Assembly (NCBI GenBank): GCA_013388675.1
Contig: JACAEW010000121.1
Location: 1 to 56,781, forward strand
Direction: 5' to 3'
DNA length: 56,781 nt
Source: Syntrophaceae bacterium
GTDB taxonomy: Bacteria; Desulfobacterota; SM23-61
Positions 1 to 8,728 of the stretch are shown here, piece by piece (within the stretch, counting starts at the first letter, position 1; each line of letters starts with the position of its first letter). A program made the translations under genes and the position numbers. Below the pieces are notes generated by a model. The model was given only the letters and a program-made list of their open reading frames with translations. It was not told where the DNA came from and ran no database searches.

Positions 1-127
1 ATCCCTCCATTCTCGAAAACAAAGGGTGATCTTTACATCCCTTCCTGTCGTCCTGAGCAAAAACAGCGTTCGCTGAAAGGAGAATGCCCAAACTCATCCA
101 GAAGACCATCTTTAACCCGGTTTTCAT
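1..127 (-). CDS. N-terminus of an exported protein, possibly OmpA-family (partial, runs off the window)
   Basis: Only the first 42 codons are present; the gene continues beyond base 1. The start at 127 is preceded by a strong ribosome site (AAGGAGG, about 6 bases upstream). The protein opens with Lys, a hydrophobic stretch (VFWMSLGILLSANAVFA) and an Ala-x-Ala site, so it has a signal peptide cut near residue 24 and is exported. The mature start (QDDRKGCKDHPLFSRMEG) resembles the beginning of OmpA-like outer-membrane proteins of deltaproteobacteria, which often carry a KDHPL(F/I)xR motif. Export is directly supported; the OmpA family is a recollection based on that short motif. The gene diverges from the acyl-CoA ligase gene to its right. 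Confidence 0.6.
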   Translation of the reverse strand, partial: MKTGLKMVFWMSLGILLSANAVFAQDDRKGCKDHPLFSRMEG

Positions 128-590
128 TTTGTTCCTCCTTGGGGTTAGGTATTTCGATCCCGAATCGCGCGGGGAAAATCCTGCTTGTCATGAGCGCAGC
201 AGGTGAAGGATGGAGTCGATCCGGCCAGACTTGGAGGAGAGGAGAAAGGTTTTCCGGTTCTATCAAGCACCAGCTGGATATCCTCATCCATTCCGTTAAA
301 ATTTCTGCCTCGTTGAGGTGCCAGATGCGCTCGATCGGCGGGCGATATTGCCCTCCGTGCTGAAGGGGGCCTGCCGCATAACCAGTTAAAATATAACGGA
401 ATTCAAAAAATTTAGCAAGTGAGAATTGGGCAACCTTCAGGGGCACCCTATTTTCCCGGCGGCCGAGAAAAAAATATCTATTCTTTCATTGTCTTGTGGT
501 AAATTATTTTAATCTTTGATTTTGAATTTCGGAATTCTCCTATATCCCCCAAAATCCATCATCCGGGGGTACGGCAGGAAAGGAGACATC
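128..590. other. Divergent intergenic region, no convincing gene
   Basis: This stretch separates two divergent genes. Reading frames through it have no ribosome site, no recognisable domain and low-complexity composition, so I call none. It is AT-rich near 385-520, where promoters for both directions probably lie. Confidence 0.5.
390..418 (-). promoter_or_regulatory. Candidate sigma-70 promoter for the leftward exported-protein gene
   Basis: On the minus strand TTGCTA (413-418) and TATATT (390-395) are separated by 17 bases. This matches the sigma-70 pattern and points toward the gene starting at 127, giving a leader of roughly 255 bases. Based on sequence alone. Confidence 0.35.
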
Positions 591-1982
591 ATGGCCGTTG
601 ATTTTGAAAAGTTCTTCTACCCTGAGAGCGTCGTCGTAATCGGAGCATCGGCGGTGCCCCATAAGCCTGGCAATGACGTGATCCGGAACATTCTGGCCAA
701 TGGATACGGGGGAAGGCTTTATCTGGTGAATCCAAAAGGGGAAGAGATCTTGGGCATGAAAGCCTTTCCTTCCATTCAGGATCTTCCCGAAGGAATCGAC
801 CTGGCGGTTGTCGTCCTTCCAGCCGCTCTCAACCCTCAGGCCATCCGGGACTGTGCCGCCAAAGGAATCAAAGCGGTCGTCCTGGCGGCAGGGGGCTTCT
901 CCGAGGTGGATGAAAAAGGCGAGGAGCTGCAGGAAGAGCTGACCCGCGCCGTCCGGGAAACGGGCGTGCGGGTCATCGGCCCCAACACCTCCGGCCACAC
1001 CTCCACCCCCCACAAATTCACCTCCACCTTTTTCCCCCAGGGGAAAATTCCGGGCGGGCCCATCTCCTACATCGCCCAGACGGGCAACTTTGCCACCCAC
1101 ACGATGCGTTACATAACCACCGGGGAGAACTTTGGAGTCGCTCGTGTGGTCGGCCTGGGAAACAAGGTGGACATAGAGGAAAGCGACGTCCTGGAGTATT
1201 ACGCCCAAGACCCGGAGACCCGGGCGATCTTCATCTACCTCGAATCCTTCAAAAACCCCCGCCGATTCTTTCCGATCGCCCGGGAAGTGACCCGGAAAAA
1301 ACCTGTCTTCCTCCTCAAGGGGGGCGCGACCGCCGAAGGGGCCAAGGCGGCGGTGGCCCATACGGCAGCCATGGCCGCCGAGGACCGGGTCATCGACGGC
1401 GCTCTGAAACAGGCCGGGATAGTCCGCCTGCACCAATATTCCCACCTCTTTCTCGCCGCCAAGGCCCTCGCCTCCATGCCCCTGCCAAAGGGGAACCGGG
1501 TCAGTTTCCTGGCCCCTTCCGGAGCCATGCTCGTGGTTCTGACTGACCTCTGTCTTTCCCTGGGATTGAAAGTCCCCGACTTTGAGGAAAACACCCGGCA
1601 ATTCCTGCAAAGCATCAGTCCCCCCATCGTCCGCATGCGCAATCCCGTCGATATCTGGTTTTCTGCCGGGATTCACGGCGTTGAATTCGCCTACCGGGAA
1701 GGAACCGAGGCCGCCCTGAGAGATCCCAACATCGATGCCGTGATCCCCATTCTGCTTCTCACCGACGACACGGGTGTTCCGCCCCTGGATTTCCTGGTCG
1801 ACCTGGCCAGGAAGTATCCGGAGAAGCCAATCTATGTGACCTTCACTGGGGAAAAGAAGCACATGGACGCAGGAAAGGCCTTCCTCGAACCGAGGGGCGT
1901 TCCCACCTATCCTCTCATCGAGGAACCCTTCGAGGTCCTCTCCCTTTTGGCCCGGTGCCGGAGGTTTATGGAGAGGGAATAA
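591..1982 (+). CDS. Acetate/acyl-CoA ligase (ADP-forming), alpha-type subunit
   Basis: A 463-residue protein with the three-domain layout of ADP-forming acyl-CoA synthetase alpha subunits: an N-terminal CoA-binding Rossmann domain (VVVIGAS, then VNPKG, residues 14-50), a succinyl-CoA-synthetase-like domain (IGPNTSGH, IAQTGNFATH) and a third ligase domain. His257 in VAHTAAMAAED matches the phosphorylated histidine of archaeal acetyl-CoA synthetase alpha subunits, so it should be active. These enzymes make ATP from acyl-CoA, ADP and phosphate. The ATP-grasp beta part is absent from this protein and I see no beta gene nearby. ATG 591 has AAAGGAG 6 bases upstream, so I prefer it to an in-frame start at 516. 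It precedes a TAXI TRAP transporter, hinting at activation of an imported acid. Confidence 0.8.
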   Translation: MAVDFEKFFYPESVVVIGASAVPHKPGNDVIRNILANGYGGRLYLVNPKGEEILGMKAFPSIQDLPEGIDLAVVVLPAALNPQAIRDCAAKGIKAVVLAAGGFSEVDEKGEELQEELTRAVRETGVRVIGPNTSGHTSTPHKFTSTFFPQGKIPGGPISYIAQTGNFATHTMRYITTGENFGVARVVGLGNKVDIEESDVLEYYAQDPETRAIFIYLESFKNPRRFFPIAREVTRKKPVFLLKGGATAEGAKAAVAHTAAMAAEDRVIDGALKQAGIVRLHQYSHLFLAAKALASMPLPKGNRVSFLAPSGAMLVVLTDLCLSLGLKVPDFEENTRQFLQSISPPIVRMRNPVDIWFSAGIHGVEFAYREGTEAALRDPNIDAVIPILLLTDDTGVPPLDFLVDLARKYPEKPIYVTFTGEKKHMDAGKAFLEPRGVPTYPLIEEPFEVLSLLARCRRFMERE

Positions 1983-2115
1983 CCGGGTGAAGGTCATGGG
2001 TGATGGGTCAGGGGTCAAAAACGGGTGGGCCGATCCTCCCCCGGGAAGGTCGGAAGATGGGGGCGGTAGCTTCTTCACACTGTGAAAGCCGATGGGAGGC
2101 AATGGCAGAAAAAAA

Positions 2116-2144
2116 TTGATTTTTTAGCCTGTATTTGCTATCTT
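2116..2144 (+). promoter_or_regulatory. Candidate sigma-70 promoter for the TAXI TRAP genes
   Basis: TTGATT (2116-2121) and TATCTT (2139-2144) have a 17-base spacer and lie about 50 bases before the binding-protein start. Confidence 0.4.
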
Positions 2145-2191
2145 GCAGACTCTCGCCCGAGAAGGAAACCAAACCAAAAGAGGAGGGAATC

Positions 2192-3145
2192 ATGAAGAAG
2201 GTTTCGATGTTGCTGGCGATTTTGGCAATTCCCTTGTTGTTTTTCTCCCCTGAATCCATGGCGCAGAAGGTTGACCTGAAGATGATGACCGGTCCCATGG
2301 GCGGCTCCTGGTATCCCCTGGGGGGAGCCATCGCCGACGCCGTCCAAAAGGAACATCCCGGCGTGACCATCGCGGTCCAACCCGGCGGAGGAGTGGCCAA
2401 CGTGGAAGCGATCGAATTCGGAAAATGCGACATCGGTTTTTCGAATTCCAGCTCGGGGGTCGACGGCGTTTACGGACGTCCTCCCTTCAAGCAAAAAATG
2501 CCCAATATGCGACAGCTGGCCAATCTTTACCCCCAATATTTCCAGATGGTCGTACTCGAAGATTCGGGCATCAAATCCGTGGCCGACCTGAAGGGAAAAA
2601 GGATCTCTCCGGGTCCCAAGGGCCATACGGGAGAATTCGCCGCCCAGCAGGTCCTGCAGGTGTACGGGCTTTCGTACAAAGACATGTCTAAGGTTCACCA
2701 CGTGGGTTACAACGATACGGTCGCTCTCATGAAAGATGGGCACTGCGACGGATGGCTGCTTACCACGACGATCCCCGGGGCTGCAATCATGGACCTGGCT
2801 TCTGCCCGAAAGATCCGTCTTCTCCCTCTGCCCGAAGACAAGATCCAGGCCATGCAGAAGCTCAATGCGGGATACATCCGCAGGGACGTTCCAAAAGGTA
2901 CCTACGCGGGAGTCGACTATGACGTTCCAGGAATCGGATGGTTCACCCATCTGATCGTCAGCGCCAAGCTTCCCGATGACCTGGTCTATAAAATCACCAA
3001 AACCCTGGTGACCAACGTGGAACGTTTCGGCCAGGTCGTCCGCGATATGAAAGGAGCTACCGCCAAGGATTTGGCCATGGACATTGGGATTCCCTTCCAC
3101 CCCGGAGCCCTGAAATATTACAAGGAAACCGGCGCGAGGAAATAA
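2192..3145 (+). CDS. TAXI-family TRAP transporter substrate-binding protein
   Basis: A 317-residue periplasmic protein. Residues 1-24 form a signal peptide ending Ser-Met-Ala before Gln. The mature start (LKMMTGPMGGSWYPLGGAIA) and the VQPGGGVANVEAI segment are typical of the TAXI (TRAP-associated extracytoplasmic immunogenic) family, which commonly binds glutamate, 2-oxoglutarate or related acids; the ligand cannot be read from sequence. The start has AGGAGGG 5 bases upstream. It is followed by a terminator-like hairpin and then the fused permease, so the pair forms one transporter. Confidence 0.9.
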   Translation: MKKVSMLLAILAIPLLFFSPESMAQKVDLKMMTGPMGGSWYPLGGAIADAVQKEHPGVTIAVQPGGGVANVEAIEFGKCDIGFSNSSSGVDGVYGRPPFKQKMPNMRQLANLYPQYFQMVVLEDSGIKSVADLKGKRISPGPKGHTGEFAAQQVLQVYGLSYKDMSKVHHVGYNDTVALMKDGHCDGWLLTTTIPGAAIMDLASARKIRLLPLPEDKIQAMQKLNAGYIRRDVPKGTYAGVDYDVPGIGWFTHLIVSAKLPDDLVYKITKTLVTNVERFGQVVRDMKGATAKDLAMDIGIPFHPGALKYYKETGARK

Positions 3146-3156
3146 CTGGGTCCTTC

Positions 3157-3199
3157 TCGGTTTCCCCGGGGATCTCTTTCCTCGGGGAAACCGATTTTT
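3157..3199 (+). terminator. Rho-independent terminator or attenuator between TAXI binding protein and permease
   Basis: A perfect 11-bp stem (TCGGTTTCCCC with GGGGAAACCGA) and a 16-base loop are followed directly by TTTTT. It sits 12 bases after the binding-protein stop and 84 bases before the permease start, so it probably reduces read-through into the permease. Confidence 0.75.
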
Positions 3200-3282
3200 C
3201 CCTCCGGAAATTCGGCAATACCCGAAGGGAGAAGGTTCCTCCCCAACCCCCCAAAAACCGAACCGAGCGGGAAAGGAGGTTT

Positions 3283-5136
3283 ATGTTCAGTCATTCCCTG
3301 GGGATCATAGCCAAAACCAGCACCGCGGTCGCAGTGGCCATGTCTATCTACCATCTTTACACCGGGGCTTTCGGCGCCCTGGAAGCGCTGCTCCATCGCT
3401 CGATCCATCTTGCTTTTACCTTTGCCCTGGTCTATTTCATCTATCCTTTTTCCAAGACCCGTCCCCTTCGATGGCTGGACTTTTTGCTGCTGGGGCTTTC
3501 CCTGGCGTGCATTTTTTACATTTTTTATGCATATGAATATTTCATCACCCGTTATCCTTACGTTCACCCCCTCAATAAGACAGACCTGATCCTGGGCGGC
3601 CTATTGACCCTCCTCCTCCTTGAAGCCTCCCGAAGGAGCATCGGCTGGGCCATGCCGATCACCGCCTTGGTCTTCATCGTTTATGCTTATGTCGGACCCT
3701 ATTTGCCCGGGATGTTGCGCCATGCCGGGGTCCCTACGGAAACGATCATCGATCAGCTCTACATGACCACGGAAGGGATCTTCGGCATCCCCCTGGGGGT
3801 TTCCTCCACCTACGTGATTCTCTTCGTAATCTTCGGGGCCTTCCTGGAAAAGTCGGGCACCGGCCAGCTTTTCATGGACCTGGCGGCGGCCACCACGGGG
3901 AAATTCCGTGGGGGGCCCGGGAAGATCGCCGTCGTTTCCAGTTGCTTTTTCGGGACGATCTCCGGAAGCGCCGTAGCCAACGTGATGGTCACCGGCCAGT
4001 TCACCATCCCTATGATGAAGCGGACCGGTTTCAAGCCCCATTTTGCCGCGGCGGTGGAAGCCACGGCCTCCACCGGCGGCCAAATCATGCCCCCGGTCAT
4101 GGGAGCCGCCGCTTTCGTCATGGCGGAATTCACCGGCCTTGCCTACCTGACCGTATGCAAGCATGCCCTGCTTCCCGCCCTGCTTTATTTTCTTTCGGTT
4201 TTCATGGCCGTTCATTTTGAGGCCGTCCGCTCCAACCTGAAAGGCATGGCCGAACATGTGCCCCGCGTGACGGCCGTTTTGCTGGAAAAAGGCCACTTGC
4301 TCTTGCCGGTGGCGGTGATCCTATACATGATGTTTGCGGGCTACACCCCCATGTACGCCTGTATCGCCGCCATCCTTTCCGTGGTGATCCTCGCCAACCT
4401 GAAGAAAGTGTCCCGCATGGGAATCACGAAAATCCTCGAAGCTCTGGAGGAAGGGGCTAAGGGAACCGTCAGCGTGGCCGTGGCCTGCGCCTGCGCCGGG
4501 ATCGTGATCGGAGTGATCAATCTGACCGGACTGGGCCTGAAGTTCACCAGTTTTATTCTTCTATTAGCCGGAGAGTCCCTCGCTCTCGCCCTCGTCTTCA
4601 CCATGATCGCGGGGATTTTTCTGGGCATGGGCCTGCCCACCACTGCCGCATACATCGTCATGGCCGCCCTCCTCGTGCCGGCGTTGGTGAAGCTGGGGAT
4701 CCCCACGATCGCCGCTCACATGTTCGCCTTTTATTACGCCATCATCTCCGCCATCACCCCGCCGGTGGCCCTGGCCGTTTACGCCGGAGCCGGTTTGGCC
4801 GGCTCCGACATATGGAGGACGGGTTTTGCGGCGGTGCGGCTGGGGGCCCCGGGGTTCATCATTCCTTTCATGTTCGCCTATTCTCCTTCCCTGCTTTTCG
4901 TCGGAGACCCCTGGATGATCCTGACTTCCACCGTCACCGCAACGGTGGGGGTTATCATGCTGGCGGGGGGAATGATCGGCTGGTTCTTGCGTCAGACGAC
5001 GATTTTCGAAAGGACTTGCCTGGCGGGGGGAGCGATTTTGCTGATAAAGCCGGGCTTCTATACCGACCTCGTCGGGCTAGCCGTCCTGGCCTTTGTTATC
5101 ATCCTCCAGAAATTACGCAAAGAGGAATCGACTTGA
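3283..5136 (+). CDS. TRAP transporter permease, fused small and large membrane subunits (TAXI type)
   Basis: A 617-residue integral membrane protein. The first 110 or so residues carry about four hydrophobic segments equivalent to DctQ, and the rest resembles DctM, with SGSAVANVMVTGQFTIP, ATASTGGQIMPPVMGAAAF and GMGLPTTAAYIV. This fused form of roughly 600-700 residues is usual for TAXI systems. It uses an ion gradient to move the ligand delivered by the upstream binding protein. ATG 3283 has AAAGGAGG 4 bases upstream. The neighbouring dehydratase and FAD dehydrogenase suggest a hydroxy or sugar acid substrate; this is inference. Confidence 0.92.
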   Translation: MFSHSLGIIAKTSTAVAVAMSIYHLYTGAFGALEALLHRSIHLAFTFALVYFIYPFSKTRPLRWLDFLLLGLSLACIFYIFYAYEYFITRYPYVHPLNKTDLILGGLLTLLLLEASRRSIGWAMPITALVFIVYAYVGPYLPGMLRHAGVPTETIIDQLYMTTEGIFGIPLGVSSTYVILFVIFGAFLEKSGTGQLFMDLAAATTGKFRGGPGKIAVVSSCFFGTISGSAVANVMVTGQFTIPMMKRTGFKPHFAAAVEATASTGGQIMPPVMGAAAFVMAEFTGLAYLTVCKHALLPALLYFLSVFMAVHFEAVRSNLKGMAEHVPRVTAVLLEKGHLLLPVAVILYMMFAGYTPMYACIAAILSVVILANLKKVSRMGITKILEALEEGAKGTVSVAVACACAGIVIGVINLTGLGLKFTSFILLLAGESLALALVFTMIAGIFLGMGLPTTAAYIVMAALLVPALVKLGIPTIAAHMFAFYYAIISAITPPVALAVYAGAGLAGSDIWRTGFAAVRLGAPGFIIPFMFAYSPSLLFVGDPWMILTSTVTATVGVIMLAGGMIGWFLRQTTIFERTCLAGGAILLIKPGFYTDLVGLAVLAFVIILQKLRKEEST

Positions 5137-5183
5137 TCTTTCGGTAATGAAAAATTTCAACTCGGAAAAGGACAGATAAGTTC

Positions 5184-6842
5184 ATGGAAAAGAGGAGCGA
5201 CATTCTCCACCGGGGAGACGCCCGGGCGGCCAACCGGGCCCTCCTGCGCTCCCTGGGTTTGACCGAGCAGGACTTCCAAAAGCCCTTCATCGGTATCGTA
5301 AACACCTGGTCGGAGATCAACCCGGGCCATGTGCATCTAAGGACCCTGGCCGAGGCAGCCAAAGCCGGGGTGCGCATGGCCGGAGGGGTTCCCTTTGAGG
5401 TCAATACCATCGGCCTCTGCGACGGCATTGCCCAGGGACACCCCGGAATGCGGCGGATTTTGCCCAGCCGGAACCTGATCGCCGATTCCATGGAGCTGGC
5501 GGTGGACGCCAACCAGTTCGACGCCGTTATCGTCCTGGCTTCGTGCGATAAGATTGTCCCGGCAAGCTGGATGGCCATCGCCCGTTTGGATGTGCCCGCG
5601 ATCATGATCACCGGCGGGCCCATGATGCCCGGCCGCTTCCGCGGGGAGCAGCTCGTCCTTCCCGCTGCTCGGGAGGCCCAGGGCCGGATGATCCGGGGAG
5701 AGATCGCTCCCGAAGATTTCCAGGAGATCGAAGAATGCCTGTGCCCGGGGCCGGGGTCCTGCTCCATGATGGGTACGGCCAACTCGACGAGTTGCCTGAC
5801 CGAAGTGATGGGCCTCTCCCTCCCCGGATGCGGGACCTCCCATGCGGTGGATGCCAAGAAACTTCGGATCGCCCGTGACAGCGGGGAGCAGATTCTGCGA
5901 ATCTGGAAGGAAGGCCTTAAGCCCTCGAAGATCCTCACTCTTTCGGCCCTGAAAAACGCCATCACCGCCAGCATGGCTTTCGGCGGCTCCACCAACATCG
6001 TTCTCCATCTCCTGGCCCTGGCCAATGAGCTGGGCATTCCCCTTTCCCTGGAGACCTTCGACGAAATCAGCCGTCAAACGCCCTTTATCTGCAGCATCAA
6101 GCCCAGCGGTAAGTTCCCCATGCTGGGCCTCGAAGATGCGGGAGGGGTGCCTGCCGTCCTGAACGAACTCCGGGACCTCTTGGACCTGCAAGTCCTCACC
6201 GTCACCGGAAAAACTCTGGGGGAAAACCTCACCGGGGTCCGAAACCGGAATCCCGAGGTCATCCTTTCCCGGCAGAAGCCCTTGCGCAAGGAGGGCGGGA
6301 TCGCCATCCTCCGCGGGTCGCTCGCCCCCGGGGGGGCCGTGGTCAAACAGTCCGGCGTTTCGGAAAAGATTATGGTCCACACCGGCCCGGCCCGGGTTTT
6401 CGAAACCGAGGTTTCTGCCCGGGAAGCGGTCTTCGGCAACCGGGTAAAGCCCGGCGAAGTCATCGTGATCCGCTATGAAGGTCCCAAAGGAGGGCCGGGA
6501 ATGCCGGAGATGCTGAGCGTAACCGCCGCTCTAGTTGGAATGGGGCTTGCCGAGTCCGTTTCCCTGGTCACCGACGGACGGTTCTCCGGTTCCACCCGGG
6601 GCCCCTGCATCGGCCATGTCGTCCCTGAGGCTCAGGACGGAGGTCCCATCGCCCTGGTCCGCGATGGCGACCCGATTGCCATCGATATCCCCCACCGTCG
6701 TCTCGACCTTCTTGTCTCCCAGGAGGAACTGGAAAGGCGGAGAAAGTCCTGGACGCCGCCCTCGCTGAAAGTCAACCGAGGCTACCTCAAGACCTTCGCC
6801 GAACGGGTCAGCAGCGCGGATAAAGGCTGCATATCGATTTAG
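5184..6842 (+). CDS. IlvD/Edd-family dehydratase (dihydroxy-acid dehydratase-like)
   Basis: A 552-residue Fe-S enzyme that removes water from 2,3-dihydroxy acids. Visible family motifs are [10 protein letters not shown] (44-52), SCDKIVP with Cys121, CPGPGSC with Cys187 and Cys193, GGSTN, and [14 protein letters not shown] near the C-terminus. Position 49 holds Gly-His rather than a cysteine, as in E. coli IlvD, not the Pro-Cys of the [2Fe-2S] sugar-acid branch. It may be the branched-chain amino acid enzyme IlvD, but it sits alone between a TRAP transporter and a hydroxyacid dehydrogenase with no other ilv genes, so a catabolic role on an imported dihydroxy acid is equally possible. It starts 47 bases after the permease and is probably co-transcribed. 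Confidence 0.88.
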   Translation: MEKRSDILHRGDARAANRALLRSLGLTEQDFQKPFIGIVNTWSEINPGHVHLRTLAEAAKAGVRMAGGVPFEVNTIGLCDGIAQGHPGMRRILPSRNLIADSMELAVDANQFDAVIVLASCDKIVPASWMAIARLDVPAIMITGGPMMPGRFRGEQLVLPAAREAQGRMIRGEIAPEDFQEIEECLCPGPGSCSMMGTANSTSCLTEVMGLSLPGCGTSHAVDAKKLRIARDSGEQILRIWKEGLKPSKILTLSALKNAITASMAFGGSTNIVLHLLALANELGIPLSLETFDEISRQTPFICSIKPSGKFPMLGLEDAGGVPAVLNELRDLLDLQVLTVTGKTLGENLTGVRNRNPEVILSRQKPLRKEGGIAILRGSLAPGGAVVKQSGVSEKIMVHTGPARVFETEVSAREAVFGNRVKPGEVIVIRYEGPKGGPGMPEMLSVTAALVGMGLAESVSLVTDGRFSGSTRGPCIGHVVPEAQDGGPIALVRDGDPIAIDIPHRRLDLLVSQEELERRRKSWTPPSLKVNRGYLKTFAERVSSADKGCISI

Positions 6843-6935
6843 CAATCTGGCAACTCAGCAATTTGGCCGTTTCACGAAAGGCTATGAGCCAAGGGCCGAA
6901 TTGTTATGAATTTAGGGTTTTGAAATGCCTTTCTC

Positions 6936-6985
6936 AAATCCCCCCTTCGCCCCCCTTTTTCAAAGATGGGCGAAGGGGGGATTTT
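6936..6985. repeat. Palindromic repeat, AAATCCCCCC family; possible terminator
   Basis: A perfect 17-bp inverted repeat (AAATCCCCCCTTCGCCC with its complement) surrounds a 15-base loop and is followed by TTTTT-like sequence. Copies of the same design occur at 32596-32644 and, cut by the window end, at 56751-56781. Here it lies in the 279-base gap between the dehydratase and GlcD-like genes and could end transcription. Confidence 0.8.
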
Positions 6986-7121
6986 TGCGGGTGCTTTGCT
7001 TAAAAGGAATATGTGGAGAATTATGGCGGTCTTTTTTTAAAAAGCCATAGGCTCACCCAAATTGCTTTTTTAAATGATCTGCATCATTTTTACCAGGGGA
7101 GAAATGAGGAAAGAATAAAAC

Positions 7122-8522
7122 ATGATGGATAAAGCGATTGTGAAAGAAATCAGGGACATCGTGGGAAAGGAAAACGTGGCCGATGACCGGGAGACGCTGA
7201 TCTGCTACGCCTTCGATGCCACCAATATTCACCACCTTCCGGACCTGGTCGTTTTTCCCCGGACCCCCCAGCAGATCTCCGCGATTCTCAAGCTGGCCAA
7301 CGAGCACCGTTTCCCCGTCGTTCCCAGGGGAGCGGGGACCGGTTTTACCGGGGGGACCATTCCGGTCGAAGGCGGGGTCGTCCTGGTCCTGACCAAGATG
7401 AATAAGATCCTGAAAATCGACCAGGAAAACCTCCTGGCCATTGTCGAGCCGGGGGTCGTCACCTACGATCTGCAGCAGGAGGTTGAAAAGGTCGGTCTTT
7501 TCTACCCGCCCGACCCGGCCAGCCTGAAGAGCTCCACTCTCGGAGGAAACGTGGCCGAATGCGCCGGGGGTCCGAGGGCGGTCAAATACGGTGTCACCAA
7601 AGACTATGTGCTGGGCCTGGAGGCGGTTCTGCCCACCGGAGAGATCATCTCGGCCGGGGTTCAAACGGTTAAGAGCGTGGTGGGCTATGATTTGACCAAG
7701 CTCCTCGTCGGCTCCGAGGGAACTCTGGGGGTCATTACCAAAATCATCCTGCGTCTGATCCCTCTTCCCAAGGCCAAACGGACCATGCTGGTCATCTTCC
7801 CCACCATCGAGTCGGCGGCCACTTCCGTTTCCCAGATCATCAGCTCCAGGATCATTCCCACAACCCTGGAGTTCATGGACAACGCCACCATCCGGTGCGT
7901 AGAAGACTACCTGCACATGGGGCTGCCCGTGGACGCGGGCGCACTCCTGATCATCGAGGTGGACGGGGCCCCCGAGGCCTTGAACGGAGAGGTGGAGGAA
8001 ATCCGGAAGATCTGCGAGACCAACCGAGCCATGGAAATCAAGGTGGCCAAAGACAAGGAGGAGGCCGAAGACCTCTGGAAGGCCAGGAGGGCGGTCTCTT
8101 CGGCGGTGGTGAAACTGAACCCCACCAAGATCAATGAAGATGTGACCGTGCCCCGGTCCAAAGTGGCCGACATCCTCCGGCGGGCGGAGGCCATTTCCAA
8201 GAAATATGACCTCCTCATCGTCAACTTCGGCCATGCGGGGGACGGGAATATCCACGTGAACGTCCTGATCGACAAACGCAAACCCGGCGAGCTGGAGAAA
8301 GCCCACGCCGCGGTGAGGGAGATCTTTCAGGCCGCAATCGACCTGGGGGGAACTCTCTCGGGCGAACACGGAATCGGCATCACCAAGGCCCCCTATCTCC
8401 CCCTGGAATTGGGGGACATGGGAATCGAAGTGATGAAGCGGATCAAGAAGGCTTTCGACCCCAATAACATCCTGAACCCCGGGAAGATCTTCCCCGACGC
8501 AGCGAAGGCGACAATCCACTGA
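7122..8522 (+). CDS. glcD: FAD-linked oxidase, glycolate oxidase subunit GlcD-like (D-2-hydroxyacid dehydrogenase)
   Basis: A 466-residue flavoprotein of the GlcD/D-lactate dehydrogenase family. The FAD-binding PCMH domain is visible (VVPRGAGTGFTGG, NVAECAGGPRAVKYGVTKDY, GSEGTLGVIT) and the C-terminal FAD-linked oxidase domain contains VNFGHAGDGNIHVN and GTLSGEHGIG. Such proteins oxidise D-2-hydroxyacids such as glycolate or D-lactate and pass electrons to an Fe-S partner, which is the gene 200 bases downstream. The start could be ATG 7122 or ATG 7125. The substrate is not determined by sequence. Confidence 0.9.
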   Translation: MMDKAIVKEIRDIVGKENVADDRETLICYAFDATNIHHLPDLVVFPRTPQQISAILKLANEHRFPVVPRGAGTGFTGGTIPVEGGVVLVLTKMNKILKIDQENLLAIVEPGVVTYDLQQEVEKVGLFYPPDPASLKSSTLGGNVAECAGGPRAVKYGVTKDYVLGLEAVLPTGEIISAGVQTVKSVVGYDLTKLLVGSEGTLGVITKIILRLIPLPKAKRTMLVIFPTIESAATSVSQIISSRIIPTTLEFMDNATIRCVEDYLHMGLPVDAGALLIIEVDGAPEALNGEVEEIRKICETNRAMEIKVAKDKEEAEDLWKARRAVSSAVVKLNPTKINEDVTVPRSKVADILRRAEAISKKYDLLIVNFGHAGDGNIHVNVLIDKRKPGELEKAHAAVREIFQAAIDLGGTLSGEHGIGITKAPYLPLELGDMGIEVMKRIKKAFDPNNILNPGKIFPDAAKATIH

Positions 8523-8620
8523 TCAAACAGCGGAGAGCAGAGAATAAAGGGAAAATTAAACCCGGTCTGCCACGGGTATTGATCTATAACCGATGAAATT
8601 GAGCGCAATTCGACAACGAA

Positions 8621-8686
8621 ATTGTAGGGGTAACCCTTTATGTTTGCCCATCTTGCGGGCGGCCACGTAGGGCCGCCCCTACAATA
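8621..8686. repeat. REP-like palindrome (GTAGGGGC family) between glcD and glcF
   Basis: The outer arms ATTGTAGGGG and CCCCTACAAT are exact complements, and inside them GGGCGGCC pairs with GGCCGCCC. It shares the GTAGGGGC...GCCCCTAC ends with the copies at 18132, 46996 and 53889 and is the main content of the 206-base gap. Confidence 0.8.
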
Positions 8687-8728
8687 TCCGGTTTGCTTCA
8701 GTCTAAGCCGGCTTAGGGATATAGGATC

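Noticed and set aside
139-363. 74-residue frame on the plus strand near the left end
   Set aside because: No ribosome site and no similarity; probably chance.
33-446. 137-residue frame across the left intergenic region on the minus strand
   Set aside because: A different frame on the same strand gives a signal peptide with a strong ribosome site at 127, which is far more convincing.
1984-2030. Short GGGTGA/GGTCA-rich run after the ligase gene
   Set aside because: It looks like a degenerate microrepeat with no consistent unit.
540-2102. Long open frame antisense to the acyl-CoA ligase gene
   Set aside because: It is a GC-codon shadow of a clear enzyme gene, with no ribosome site and low-complexity Gly/Asp/His-rich content. 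Similar antisense frames over phosphofructokinase, sdhA, the malic enzyme and the mutase were rejected for the same reason.
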